Shown here one piece after another: positions 19,762 through 28,388 of a DNA stretch of 64,000 nucleotides; within the stretch, counting starts at the first letter, position 1, and each line of letters begins with the position of its first letter. Made by a program: the position numbers and the translations under genes. The notes beneath the pieces are model-generated. The model was not told where the DNA came from. It saw only the letters and a list, made by a program, of their open reading frames with translations, and did no database searches. The DNA is from Ilyomonas sp965214235 (GTDB taxonomy: Bacteria > Bacteroidota > Bacteroidia > Chitinophagales > Chitinophagaceae), in assembly GCA_965214235.1 (NCBI GenBank), contig CBDCBH010000002.1, positions 682,001 to 746,000 of the forward strand, written 5' to 3'.

Positions 19762-20125
19762 TATCTTGTTTCATTTTCTTTAACAGGATAAATATATTTT
19801 ACTAACTGATAAAGGTAAAATGTATCTTTTATGTATGTTGCCGTTGTCACGGTAAGCTATGCAATTACAAAGACAGTAACGTACATTATCAAATTTATTT
19901 TTTACTTCAACAGAAAACTATTATGGTTACACATACTTCCCACTTGTATAACCAAACCATTTTACATTACGCTTAATATTAGGCAAAATTGTCCTTTTGC
20001 GTAGCATATCTTCATTAGTATCACATAAGTTTTTTAGCGGTTAATGTCTTTTCTACTTTCACAGGAATGATAGTGTTGGTTTAAAAAGAAAACGCAACAA
20101 TTCTAAAATTTAAAACAAAAATGTT
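19762..20125. promoter_or_regulatory. Divergent intergenic region
   Basis: These 364 bp separate the kinase operon (-) from the secreted protein gene (+) and must hold both promoters. The DNA is AT-rich with no open frame and no attC-like repeat. A LytTR binding site would be expected here, but I could not identify one. Confidence 0.4.
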
Positions 20126-20605
20126 ATGCAAAAGAAATTTTTGATTTTCTTCTTATTAGTTATTTTGTTGTTCGCAAACAGTAGCTATTCACAAAGGGTA
20201 AATATTGCTTCAGAAAAAGCAAAAGCTACATTAGTAGTAAATGAGTTTACAAAAATCTGGGAAACCAAAGACATGAATGTGTTATCAAATATTGTGGCGC
20301 ATGACACCGGCATGGTAAATTACGGTATGAATGCCAATCTGATTTTTGTTGGATGGGATGCATTAAGAGATTCAATTGCAAAAATGTGGTCTGTAATGGA
20401 GATGAAAAAAATGGACGTAAGAAACCAGGTAATTAATATTGACCGTTCTGGTAACGTTGCTTGGTACTCAGAAATGTGTGATATGGATTTTTTATATGGC
20501 GGCCATCCTATGCAAATATTAAATCAACGCTATACAGGTGTTTTGGAAAAACGAAACGGTAATTGGGTAATCGTGCAATTTCATAATTCTATTACCTGTC
20601 AATAA
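20126..20605 (+). CDS. Secreted SnoaL/NTF2-like protein
   Basis: This is a 159-residue protein with a cleavable signal peptide (KKFLIFFLLVILLFANSSYS) and an NTF2-like cone-fold pattern (VVNEFTKIWETKDMNVLSNI, then YTGVLEKRNGNWVIVQFHNS). Related proteins (SnoaL_3/DUF4440) bind small ligands or have no known function. It is the only + strand gene in this cassette segment and is divergent from the two-component operon, making it a plausible regulon member. No catalytic assignment can be made. Confidence 0.75.
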   Translation: MQKKFLIFFLLVILLFANSSYSQRVNIASEKAKATLVVNEFTKIWETKDMNVLSNIVAHDTGMVNYGMNANLIFVGWDALRDSIAKMWSVMEMKKMDVRNQVINIDRSGNVAWYSEMCDMDFLYGGHPMQILNQRYTGVLEKRNGNWVIVQFHNSITCQ

Positions 20606-20670
20606 TAGTTGTATAAACAACTTCTGCGTTTTGTCTATTCTGAAGTTGAAGCTGCCTGCGTCAAAATAGC

Positions 20671-20848
20671 AACCAACGAAAAAGTATTGCCAGTAGTGTG
20701 GCTGGAAGTTGAAAAATCGTCCAGCCCGGACAACCGAAGTTCGATTGAAAAACTTTCGATGAAGATAAAAACAAAAAGCCGAATAGCAAACTGCTGCCGA
20801 TTGCTCCAACGTCCAGCCACACTACTGGCAATACTCTTGTTGGTGGCA
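20671..20848. repeat. attC-like site C
   Basis: This is the clearest inverted repeat in the array. AGTATTGCCAGTAGTGTGGC at 20,683 belongs to a 24 bp arm that is perfectly complementary to 20,812-20,835. Cores are CAACCAACG on the left and GTTGGTGGCA at 20,839-20,848 on the right. The right core equals the reverse complement of the left core of site D, the other end of the same cassette. A frame crossing it is not a gene. Confidence 0.85.
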
Positions 20849-20886
20849 GTTTTAATTGTCCATTAAATTCTCTGTCTGATTGTTAC

Positions 20887-21405
20887 TTAGTTTTTTGTCA
20901 GCTTCACTCGTGCAAAAGGTTCTAATTTCCCTTTTTCCTCTCCGTCCATATGCCATTGCCATGTGTCCGTATCTCTGTCATATAAAAATGTAGTGTAAAA
21001 TTGAGTTGCAGCGTTAAATTTAAATAAGAATTCAATTTTATCTCCATTTTGCTTTGCTCGACCTATTACTTGATTAGAAATTCCTTCATTGCTTGTGTTA
21101 TCTAACCAAAGGCAGAAGTATTGTTTTTTTGCTTCCTGCCAACATAAATATACTACTGCTTCGTAACGAGGATTTCCTTTTCCGTCCTTTTCTCTTGATA
21201 CTTCTGTTAATTGAACATATTGTCCATTAAGCACTCTTTTTGCATCGATGTCATGTATAGTCTCTTGTCCCGCAATTATACCTTTAAGAACCCATTTACC
21301 TGTCAGTTCATTAAGTAATGAATCTGGTTGAGTTGTTTGTTGGGATTTTACTTTAATAGGAGAAATCAAAACCAATACTAAAATCGTTTTGACAAGTCTT
21401 TTCAT
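20887..21405 (-). CDS. Secreted lipocalin-like/DUF1579-like protein
   Basis: This 172-residue protein begins with a signal peptide (RLVKTILVLVLISPIKVKS) and has a beta-rich body (LNELTGKWVLKGIIAGQETI, then EKGKLEPFARVKLTKN). The pattern suggests a small beta-barrel of the lipocalin/DUF1579 type, probably periplasmic. Function is unknown. It forms a complete single-gene cassette between sites C and D, whose GTTGGTGGCA cores match, making it one of the cleanest cassettes here. Confidence 0.75.
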   Translation of the reverse strand: MKRLVKTILVLVLISPIKVKSQQTTQPDSLLNELTGKWVLKGIIAGQETIHDIDAKRVLNGQYVQLTEVSREKDGKGNPRYEAVVYLCWQEAKKQYFCLWLDNTSNEGISNQVIGRAKQNGDKIEFLFKFNAATQFYTTFLYDRDTDTWQWHMDGEEKGKLEPFARVKLTKN

Positions 21406-21469
21406 AAGTATTAGTTTTTTTAATTAAGAAGTCGTTCCTTTTAATCTTTTTGAGGTTGTCAGACAAAAT

Positions 21470-21673
21470 TGCCACCAACGGTAGGTATTTGCGATGGCAG
21501 GGCATTTAAAACTCGTCACGCTGATACCGAAGCTGATATATTTTTGTTGCCGAAGTTAACTACAAATGTTCAATAGCATCACGTCGCGATGAGAACTAAA
21601 GCTGATTAGAATTACTGCTGCCGATTGCTCTTCCGTCGCCCCCTGGTATTGCAAATACAACTGTTGGCTGTAG
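21470..21673. repeat. attC-like site D
   Basis: Left core TGCCACCAAC (21,470-21,479) is followed by the arm GTAGGTATTTGCGATGGCAGGG, which pairs with CCCCCTGGTATTGCAAATAC. The right core is GTTGGCTGTAG at 21,663. Between the arms are conserved-looking internal segments (CCGAAGTTAACTAC; AGCTGATTAGAATTACTGCTG) also seen in other sites. Confidence 0.85.
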
Positions 21674-21674
21674 T

Positions 21675-21926
21675 TTATTTTTGTCGGAAAAGCTTTTGCC
21701 ACCATTTGCGTTTACCTTTTAAAGTTTTTAAATTTTCAGAAGTAGATTGGTCAATCATGTCTTGAAAATTTATTTTGCTATAAACGATTTCTTTAACACT
21801 CTTTCCTTCTTGTCCTGCATCGGCTGAATTTTTGATTTTCTGGATTGATGATAAGTTGTTTGGATTGTCTATTGGTTTGTTTTTACCAAATTCATCAGAA
21901 AAAAATCCGCGAAGGCAGCTTACCTT
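21675..21926 (-). pseudogene. C-terminal remnant of a cassette protein
   Basis: The - strand carries an open 83-codon tail ending at 21,675. It contains GFFSDEFGKNKPIDNPNNLS and KEIVYSKINFQDMIDQ, and ends KRKWWQKLFRQK. It is open only up to the border of the inverted-repeat peptidase element at about 21,930, with a stop just at the junction, so the 5' part is missing. It may be the tail of the gene whose N-terminal part survives at 24,716-24,883 beyond the element. No function was recognised. Confidence 0.45.
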
Positions 21927-21931
21927 TTAAC

Positions 21932-24625
21932 TTGAAGGTTTAAAACGAAATCCGAATATTCGTATAGTTTATATAGGTTTGCTCCGTAAAGATAGCACTG
22001 CTAAAATTTTAACCCACCGTAAAATGAAAAATACTTTCGTTCTTATTCTGTTGATACTCTCGTCCACGCTTTCTGCGCAAGATAACGCCGGTTATAAATT
22101 ACCACCTAAGGAACTGGCAGATATGTTACTGGCAAACCCCACCCCGTATGTAACTGTTAATAGCAAGGGTGACTGGATGGTTCTCAGGAAGGTAAATTTA
22201 TATCCTTCGGTGGAATATTTAGCGCAGCCCGAATTACGTATTGCAGGACTTCGAATCAATCCGAATAACTATTCGAGGAGCAGACTATTTTTGATCGACG
22301 GCCTGAGCCTTGAAAATGTTAAAACCGGTACGGAATACAAAATAGATGGATTACCATCTCCCTTACACGCCAATCAGGTTAGCTGGAGCCCTTCTGAAAA
22401 AAAAATTGCCTTTACCAACAATATTGCGGGGCGGGTTGATTTGTATATCGTAGATGTCGCAACCCATAAGGCTGTTAAAATAAATAAATCTCCTTTAAAT
22501 ACTATTCTGGGTGGTAGTTATTTCTGGTTCGACGATCAGACTATTTTTTATAAAATACCTCTGAACCCTGTTAGCGCAGCGCCAAAAAAATCACTGATAC
22601 CAGCAGGGCCATCTATTCAGGAAAGTATTGGCAAAAATGCGCCAAGCAGAACCTATGAGGATCTTATTAAAACACCTTATGATGAATCTCTGTTTGCATT
22701 TTACACAACCGTACAACTTGTCAGAAACCACAACGGAATAGAAACTACCGTAGGCAAGCCGGCTATTTATACTAATCTTGATCTATCGCCCGATAAAAAA
22801 TATATACTGCAACGAATTGTTCATAAACCATTCTCTTATCTTATACCTGCATCCGGTTTTAATTCTACCGTTGTTATTACGACTACAACCGGACAAGTTG
22901 TTTCTCAGGTTACGGAACTGCCATCGGAGGAAACTTCTCCTTCGGGGTTTGATAATGTGCAGGACGTACCCCACGATTTCAGCTGGCGATTTGATCAGCC
23001 TTCAACCCTTACCTGGTTTAAGCCATTGGATAGTGGTTTCATAAAACATACAATGGAATACCATGATGCCTGTTATTCTTTAAGTGCTCCATTCACCGAA
23101 AAAGCAATTGAAATATTTAAAACGAAAATGCGGGCATACAATATTATCTGGGGAAATGAAAATCTTGCACTCGTAAGTGAAGGACTTGAAGGAAAACAAC
23201 TCATGCAGACAAGTCTCTTCAATCCATCAAACGGACAAATGGACATCCTCTATACACGAAATTCAACGGATGAATATAATAATCCGGGCTATCCTGTACT
23301 GGTTAAAAATAAATTTGATAAAAATGTGGTAGAAACCATTGACAACGGATCCAAATTGCTGATGAATAATGAAGTGGGTGGTTCACCGAAAGGGGATCTA
23401 CCCTTTCTTGCAAAATTTGACTTGAAAACTAAAAAGAATGATATCGTCTGGCGTTGCAGCGAAGGAAGTTACGAATATGTCAGAACAGTTTTGGATGCGG
23501 ATCATCTTGTGCTACTCACTTCCAAAGAAACTGAAAAGGAAGTGGCCAATTATTATGTAAAAAATATCTTACTGCGAATGGCAGACAGGCCGCTTACTCA
23601 TTTTGCAAATCCCTATCCACAGCTAGATGGCATAACAAAGGAAATGATTACTTATAAGCGTGCTGATGGTGTTTCACTCTCCGGTACTCTATACCTGCCA
23701 AAAGGATATGATTCAAAACGTGACGGACCACTTCCCGTGTTTATGATGGCCTATCCGGTGGAATACAATTCCTCTTCAGATGCCGGCCAGGTTCGTGGTA
23801 CAAAATATAGGTTTCCTTTTCTCTATTGGGGATCTCCTATTTTCTGGGTTACGCAGGGGTATGCAATTCTGGATGATGCAGAAATGCCGATTGTTGCAGC
23901 TGACAGCACCAAGAAACCAAATGACGATTTTGTAAATCAGTTAAGGATGAATGCGGAAGCCCCCATTCATAAACTGGCCGAGTTGGGTGTGGGCGATAGC
24001 ACACGAGTAGCGGTTGGGGGTCATAGTTATGGTGCATTCATGACGGTTAACCTGCTTGCACATACCAATTTGTTTAAAGCAGGTATCGCAAGAAGTGGTG
24101 CCTATAACAGAAGTCTTACCCCATTTGGTTTTCAGGCTGAGGATCGTACATATTGGGAAAATCCAAAACTCTATTTCGACATGAGTCCCTTCAGTTATGC
24201 CGACAAAATTAAAACACCCCTTTTGTTGATTCATGGCGAGATGGACGATAACCAGGGAACATTTCCTCTTCAAAGCGAAAGGATGTACAATGCCATCAAA
24301 GGTAATGGTGGAACGGTTCGATATGTCGTTTTACCTTATGAAGCGCATGGTTATCGCGGCAAAGAAAATTTATTACACCTGCTTTACGAGGAAAATGCGT
24401 GGCTCGATAAATATTTGAAAAATGCAAAAAAATAATCTTTTTAGTTAAGTCGCCTGATAGCTGCAGGAAATCACTTTCCATTAAGTACATCTGGTTTTTG
24501 AAACATTCATTCTCATCGTTAAATTGCTATAAAACGGTTCATCAAGAAAATGTGAAGCAGTGCTATCTTTATGAAGCAAACCTATTTAGAGTGTACGAAT
24601 ATTCGAATTTCGTTTAAAACTTCAA
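21932..24625 (+). mobile_element. Peptidase gene enclosed by ~70 bp inverted repeats
   Basis: Positions 21,932-22,002 and 24,556-24,625 are near-identical inverted repeats. Both begin TTGAAG, share CGAATATTCGTA and TAGGTTTGCT, and end TAAAGATAGCACTGCT internally. TTTTAA lies just outside both ends (21,925-21,930 and 24,626-24,631) and could be a target duplication. The only gene inside is the S9 peptidase; no transposase is present. This fits a mobile insertion cassette moved in trans, inserted into an older cassette gene whose remnants flank it. Confidence 0.6.
22024..24435 (+). CDS. Secreted S9-family (prolyl oligopeptidase-like) peptidase
   Basis: This serine peptidase has 803 residues from the ATG at 22,024. 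That start is chosen because a signal peptide (MKNTFVLILLILSSTLSAQ) begins there; an upstream GTG-type extension would place it behind extra residues. An N-terminal beta-propeller-like region (to ~residue 520) precedes the alpha/beta hydrolase domain. The nucleophile is in GGHSYGAF near residue 667, the Asp in HGEMDDNQGTF near 739, and the His in YEAHGYR near 774. It probably cleaves peptides in the periplasm. Its promoter must lie within or close to the left inverted repeat, which ends 22 bp before the start. Confidence 0.9.
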   Translation: MKNTFVLILLILSSTLSAQDNAGYKLPPKELADMLLANPTPYVTVNSKGDWMVLRKVNLYPSVEYLAQPELRIAGLRINPNNYSRSRLFLIDGLSLENVKTGTEYKIDGLPSPLHANQVSWSPSEKKIAFTNNIAGRVDLYIVDVATHKAVKINKSPLNTILGGSYFWFDDQTIFYKIPLNPVSAAPKKSLIPAGPSIQESIGKNAPSRTYEDLIKTPYDESLFAFYTTVQLVRNHNGIETTVGKPAIYTNLDLSPDKKYILQRIVHKPFSYLIPASGFNSTVVITTTTGQVVSQVTELPSEETSPSGFDNVQDVPHDFSWRFDQPSTLTWFKPLDSGFIKHTMEYHDACYSLSAPFTEKAIEIFKTKMRAYNIIWGNENLALVSEGLEGKQLMQTSLFNPSNGQMDILYTRNSTDEYNNPGYPVLVKNKFDKNVVETIDNGSKLLMNNEVGGSPKGDLPFLAKFDLKTKKNDIVWRCSEGSYEYVRTVLDADHLVLLTSKETEKEVANYYVKNILLRMADRPLTHFANPYPQLDGITKEMITYKRADGVSLSGTLYLPKGYDSKRDGPLPVFMMAYPVEYNSSSDAGQVRGTKYRFPFLYWGSPIFWVTQGYAILDDAEMPIVAADSTKKPNDDFVNQLRMNAEAPIHKLAELGVGDSTRVAVGGHSYGAFMTVNLLAHTNLFKAGIARSGAYNRSLTPFGFQAEDRTYWENPKLYFDMSPFSYADKIKTPLLLIHGEMDDNQGTFPLQSERMYNAIKGNGGTVRYVVLPYEAHGYRGKENLLHLLYEENAWLDKYLKNAKK

Positions 24626-24715
24626 TTTTAATCGTAACCTACCTTAATGGATTTTTTTATTTTAATGAATAAGATTTATTCTATAATCCCAGTCTGTTAT
24701 CCCAAAGCTTTTTGA

Positions 24716-24883
24716 TCATATGTGCTGATGACGGTCGGGATGATGATGTACTTCCATATTTTCTGTTCCTTGATTTAGTTTAATAGGCTCGGAGTAATTA
24801 GTAAGAATAAATGCGTCTGAAGGGTTTTCCGATTGAGTGTTTGTCGGAGTGTCTAAATTTTCTTTGTCTATATTGTCTGCCAT
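24716..24883 (-). pseudogene. N-terminal remnant, EVHHHPD-type protein
   Basis: A 55-codon frame begins MADNIDKENLDTPTNTQSEN and ends MEVHHHPDRHQHI. The MEVHHHPD...H segment is the start of a widespread Bacteroidota family that normally continues into a membrane helix. Here it stops immediately afterwards, so this is a truncated gene. It lies on the strand used by other cassettes, between the peptidase element and IS1182 copy 2. Confidence 0.45.
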
Positions 24884-24925
24884 TCCTTGTTATTGTTCAA
24901 ATTGTTAGAGTATTCAATCGCATGA

Positions 24926-24934
24926 CGTACAACG
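24926..24934. repeat. attC-like core at IS1182 copy 2
   Basis: GACGTACAACG ends at 24,934 and abuts the left end of IS1182 copy 2. The same bases precede copy 3 at 30,660-30,670. The rest of the site is missing because the right end of copy 2 is lost. Confidence 0.5.
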
Positions 24935-26643
24935 AGAGTTTGTGAAAAAACCTTTCATTTATCTCATCAAATATACACACAATGTGAATGGGGTCAAAGG
25001 CGTATGATTATTGAGCTAATGAAGCATGCAATTTATACAAGGCAGCAACCGTAATCAAACATTTTTTGCCACTCTCGAAGACCAGGTAAGTGCAGACAAC
25101 CCGGTACGGCTGGTAGATGCATTTATAGAGAAGCTGGAACTGAAAAAGTTAGGCTTTACCAACACAGTGTATAAAAGCGAAGGGCGTCCGCCCTACGATC
25201 CTTCGGTACTTTTAAAATTGTACTTGTATGGCTATCTCAATAAAATACGCAGCAGCCGCAAGCTTGAAAAAGAGTGCAGCCGCAATACAGAACTTCAATG
25301 GCTGCTGCAAACTCTGAAACCCAACTATCATACGATTGCCGACTTCCGCAAACTGCATGCAAAGCCTCTGCAATCCATGTTCAAACTGTATGTACAGTTT
25401 CTTGCAGATGCAGGCTTGCTGGGTAAAACAACCATCGGCATCGATGGCAGTAAGTTCAAAGCCGTAAACAGTAAAAAGAACAATTACAATCAAAAAAAGA
25501 TAGATAAGCATTATCAGTTTATCGAAGATAAAACAGCTAAATATTTACAGGAGCTTGATGAAATTGACCGGCAGGAAAACATGACAGCCGATGAACTGCA
25601 ATTGAAAAAAGAAAAGATAGCCGAGGGTCTTAAAAAACTAAAAGAGCGCACCATTAAATACGACACCCTTCAGCAGCAGCTCGATGCCACAACAGACAAA
25701 CAGATCAGCACCACCGATGCCGACAGCCGCAGCATCATCATCGTAAAGAGTATTGTGGAGATAGCTTACAACATACAAAACGCCGTGGATGATAAACATA
25801 ACCTGATCGTTCATACGGAAGCCACCAACTCCAACGATGGAAAGGCTTTGCACAAAGCCGCTATACAGGCAAAACAAAACCTGCAGTTACAGAAGGAAGA
25901 TAGCCTCAGAGGGTGCTGGCAGACAAAGGCTATCACACTGGTGCTGAGCTACAGGAGTGCCACGCCCACAATATGATCACCCATGTAGCGTATAAAGAAC
26001 AACCTTCCGTAAAACATATAGCCCATGAGTTCTTAGCCGAAAGCTTTTTGTATGACAAGCCAACCGACCGCTACACCTGTCCTGCCGGTGCCGTATTAAC
26101 CTCCCTGGGCGCCTGGCACAATAAAAAAGGGGAGGCGAACAAAACGAGCTACCGCTTTAAAACCTATCGAACCGATGCCTGCCAAACATGTCCTTTACAC
26201 AACCGGTGTACAAAGCTCCCCAAACGTATTATCCAGCGCAGCGAATACCAGAATGCGGTAGACAGTAATGATAACAACATCAGACAAAATCCGCAGTATT
26301 ACAAGCGAAGACAGGCAATCTGCGAGCATCCCTTTGGTACCCTCAAGCGTCACTGGGGTTATACGCATACCTTACTGAAAGGATTAGAAAAAGTAAACGG
26401 AGAAATGAACCTGATCATGTTCTGCTACAACTTTATGCGCACCAAAAACATACTGGGCTTCGATAACATGTGGCAAGCCATCCAAAGCTGGCAACCGGAC
26501 TACACAAAACTAGTCTGCGCCTTAAAAACCGCGTTTCTAAAAGTGATGTACAGGCAAAATCAGCCCCTCTGTTTTTTTAGACATTACGCCTCGTCTTTTT
26601 TGATGGCAGCTTAGATGAGCTTCTGCAAGGTTAAGAGAATAGG
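24935..26643 (+). mobile_element. IS1182-family element, copy 2 (right end lost)
   Basis: The left terminal repeat AGAGTTTGTGAAAAAAC starts at 24,935 directly after a CAACG core. The sequence follows copies 1, 3 and 4 to the transposase stop at 26,614 and then diverges. The right repeat is absent, and DUF6691 coding sequence begins within a few dozen bases (across the later IS3 insertion). A deletion that removed the IS end also removed the start of DUF6691. Confidence 0.8.
25026..26614 (+). pseudogene. IS1182 transposase, frameshifted (copy 2)
   Basis: The N-terminal 300 residues (MQFIQGSNRNQTFF, IDGSKFKAVNSKKNNYNQKK) and the C-terminal 233 residues (LADKGYHTGAEL to SSFLMAA) lie in different frames. 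The junction is near 25,900-25,915. There GAAGATAGCCTCAGAGGGTG replaces a sequence two bases shorter in the intact copy, which destroys the frame in front of the catalytic Asp of LADKGYH. The DDE transposase is therefore inactive as written. Confidence 0.9.
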
Positions 26644-26683
26644 CTAATTGAGGTGTGTCGATTTTGACGGACAGTAAAGTTGC

Positions 26684-27559
26684 TTAGGTGATGTAAAAAT
26701 AATAGTTCTTTTCAAAATTGGCGGGGCTTTCATAACTGAGGGATGAATGCCTTCTTTTAGTGTTGTAGTACATTTCTATATACTCAAAGATTTCTGTGTT
26801 GGCATCCTGCAGGTTTTCAAAAGCGCCGTCCTGCATCAGTTCTGTTTTAAAGCGGCTGAAACAAGATTCCATAAAAGCATTGTCATAGGGGTTATCCGCC
26901 CGGCTCATGCTTTGCAGCACTCCCGGTTTTGAATGCAACAATTTGCGGAATTTGTTACCGGCATACTGACCACCACGATCAGTATGTACAATCAATTGCT
27001 CCTTTGTGATACTACGGTTCACCAGTGCTTTTTTGAATGCTGCTATAATGAGTCCTTCTTTCCTATTGTCATCCAGCTGCCAGCCAATGATTTTTCTTGA
27101 ATATAAATCCATCCATACCGCCAGGTAACCATACGTGCCGCCTGCAAGCGGAATGTAAGTGATGTCACCTACCCATACTTCATCCGGTCTTGAGGGCAAG
27201 CTGCGCTCCAATAGCAGATTGGGACTAATAGGATAAGGATGGCGGCTGTCGGTGGTCTTCGGTACGAAGCTGCGGGGCTGTATAGCTTGTAAGCCCTGCT
27301 CCCTGAGTACTTTACGTACCTTATAAGCACCTGCACTTACGTTATTAGCCTTCAATTCTGCTGCTACTCTGCGCACACCGTAGCGCCAGCGATGTTCTTT
27401 AAAGATGCGGATGATCGTTTGTTCCATTTCTTTTTTCTTTTGGTCAGCCTTGTTTTTCTTCTTCTGCCATCTATAATAAGCACTGCGGCTTACGCGGAGC
27501 ACCCGGCATAACTTCTGTACCGCGTAGTGGTCTGCATGAGTTTCCACAAAGCTGTACAA
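26684..27559 (-). CDS. IS3 transposase OrfB (copy A)
   Basis: This is the integrase-core part of an IS3/IS150-type transposase: an HTH_21 segment (VSRSAYYRWQKKKNK), then an rve domain with the DDE acidic residues in VWVGDITYIP, VHTDRGGQYAG and DNAFMESCFSRFKTE. It lies in the -1 frame relative to OrfA. The A7-G run in the mRNA (complement of 27,595-27,601) is a classic slippage site, so the active enzyme is probably an OrfAB fusion made by frameshifting. The listed start is a TTG; translation need not initiate there. Confidence 0.93.
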   Translation of the reverse strand: MYSFVETHADHYAVQKLCRVLRVSRSAYYRWQKKKNKADQKKKEMEQTIIRIFKEHRWRYGVRRVAAELKANNVSAGAYKVRKVLREQGLQAIQPRSFVPKTTDSRHPYPISPNLLLERSLPSRPDEVWVGDITYIPLAGGTYGYLAVWMDLYSRKIIGWQLDDNRKEGLIIAAFKKALVNRSITKEQLIVHTDRGGQYAGNKFRKLLHSKPGVLQSMSRADNPYDNAFMESCFSRFKTELMQDGAFENLQDANTEIFEYIEMYYNTKRRHSSLSYESPANFEKNYYFYIT

Positions 27560-27564
27560 CTGCT

Positions 27565-27891
27565 TTACGTCTGCCGGCTGAAAATAAGCAAGGCTTTTTT
27601 TAAAATATCACGCTCCCCCTCCAACTCCCAGATGCGTCTGTGCAGTGCCTGCTTCTCTTCCGCTACCGGGACAATGGGGCTGTTCTCCTTACTAACTGCT
27701 GCTGGCTGTTGGCTGCTACGGCTCTTCCATTTGTAAATCAGATTCTCTCCAATACCCAGGCTCTGGGCTACTTCACTTGCCGAACGTCCATTGTGAATCA
27801 TTCTCAATACTTCTTCCTTAAAGGAAGCATCGTACTTGCGGCGCTTTGCACCTGTTGTTTTCTGTTGCATCTGAATCGCTAATGTAGGCAA
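27565..27891 (-). CDS. IS3 transposase OrfA (copy A)
   Basis: This is a 108-residue DNA-binding subunit with a helix-turn-helix (YDASFKEEVLRMIHNGRSAS, EVAQSLGIGENLIYKWKSR) followed by a leucine-zipper-like segment (LHRRIWELEGERDILKKALL). It ends just after the A-rich slippery sequence that leads into OrfB. Alone it would act as a repressor or targeting factor. Confidence 0.93.
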   Translation of the reverse strand: MPTLAIQMQQKTTGAKRRKYDASFKEEVLRMIHNGRSASEVAQSLGIGENLIYKWKSRSSQQPAAVSKENSPIVPVAEEKQALHRRIWELEGERDILKKALLIFSRQT

Positions 27892-27928
27892 CTTTACTGT
27901 CCGTATTTATTAGAGCATCTCACTAATA

Positions 27929-28315
27929 ATGGGTTTACTCTTCGGCATCATTCTCGTAAAATCCGAAGTCATATCATGGTATCGCATACAGGAAATGTTT
28001 AGGCTGCAAAGTTTTCACATGTTTGGTGTAATTGGTTCGGCAGTTGTGACAGGTATCATATCAGTTTGGCTTATAAAGAGGTTCAACATCAAAACCATCA
28101 GAGGAGAAAAGATAGAACTGCCAGCTAAAAAATTTAATAAAGGGCAGATTTATGGAGGTTTGGTTTTCGGCTTTGGATGGGCAATTACAGGAGCTTGCCC
28201 CGGTCCTTTGTTTGCACAAATCGGTTCAGGGTTTAGCGTAATTATTATCCCCCTACTAAGTGCTATTGCAGGCACATGGGTATATGGTTTACTAAGAGAA
28301 AAATTACCTCATTAA
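27929..28315 (+). CDS. DUF6691 (YeeE/YedE-like) membrane protein, 5'-truncated
   Basis: These 128 residues match the C-terminal partner of split YeeE/YedE sulfur-compound transporters: LVKSEVISWYRIQEMFRLQS, FGFGWAITGACPGPLFAQIG with the conserved Cys, and a terminal helix. About four hydrophobic segments are visible. Family members start several residues earlier. Here the beginning has been replaced by IS1182/IS3 sequence, and the usual YeeE partner gene upstream is gone. It probably worked with the adjacent persulfide dioxygenase in sulfur or thiosulfate handling. Whether it is still translated from this ATG is unclear. Confidence 0.75.
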   Translation: MGLLFGIILVKSEVISWYRIQEMFRLQSFHMFGVIGSAVVTGIISVWLIKRFNIKTIRGEKIELPAKKFNKGQIYGGLVFGFGWAITGACPGPLFAQIGSGFSVIIIPLLSAIAGTWVYGLLREKLPH

Positions 28316-28388
28316 AAAAGGTTCTAAGTGACAAGTGTCACTGAATAGAAAATAAAGATGAAGGAAGTTTGCAACGTAAATAAAAATT

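Larger units (their letters stand above)
26649..27922 (-). mobile_element. IS3-family element, copy A
   Basis: The 1,274 bp element has ends that begin TGAG and share the inverted repeat GGACAGTAAAGTTGC slightly inside. It is flanked by CTAAT on both sides (26,644-26,648 and 27,923-27,927), a 5 bp target duplication. The sequence appears identical to copy B at 33,649-34,922, so transposition was recent. Confidence 0.93.

Noticed and set aside
20609..20866. An 85-residue + strand frame
   Set aside because: It lies across the inverted repeat of site C and has no protein-like features.
27640..27882. Open frames opposite the IS3 OrfA gene (also 34,640-34,882)
   Set aside because: They are antisense frames of a transposase gene, duplicated only because the IS is.
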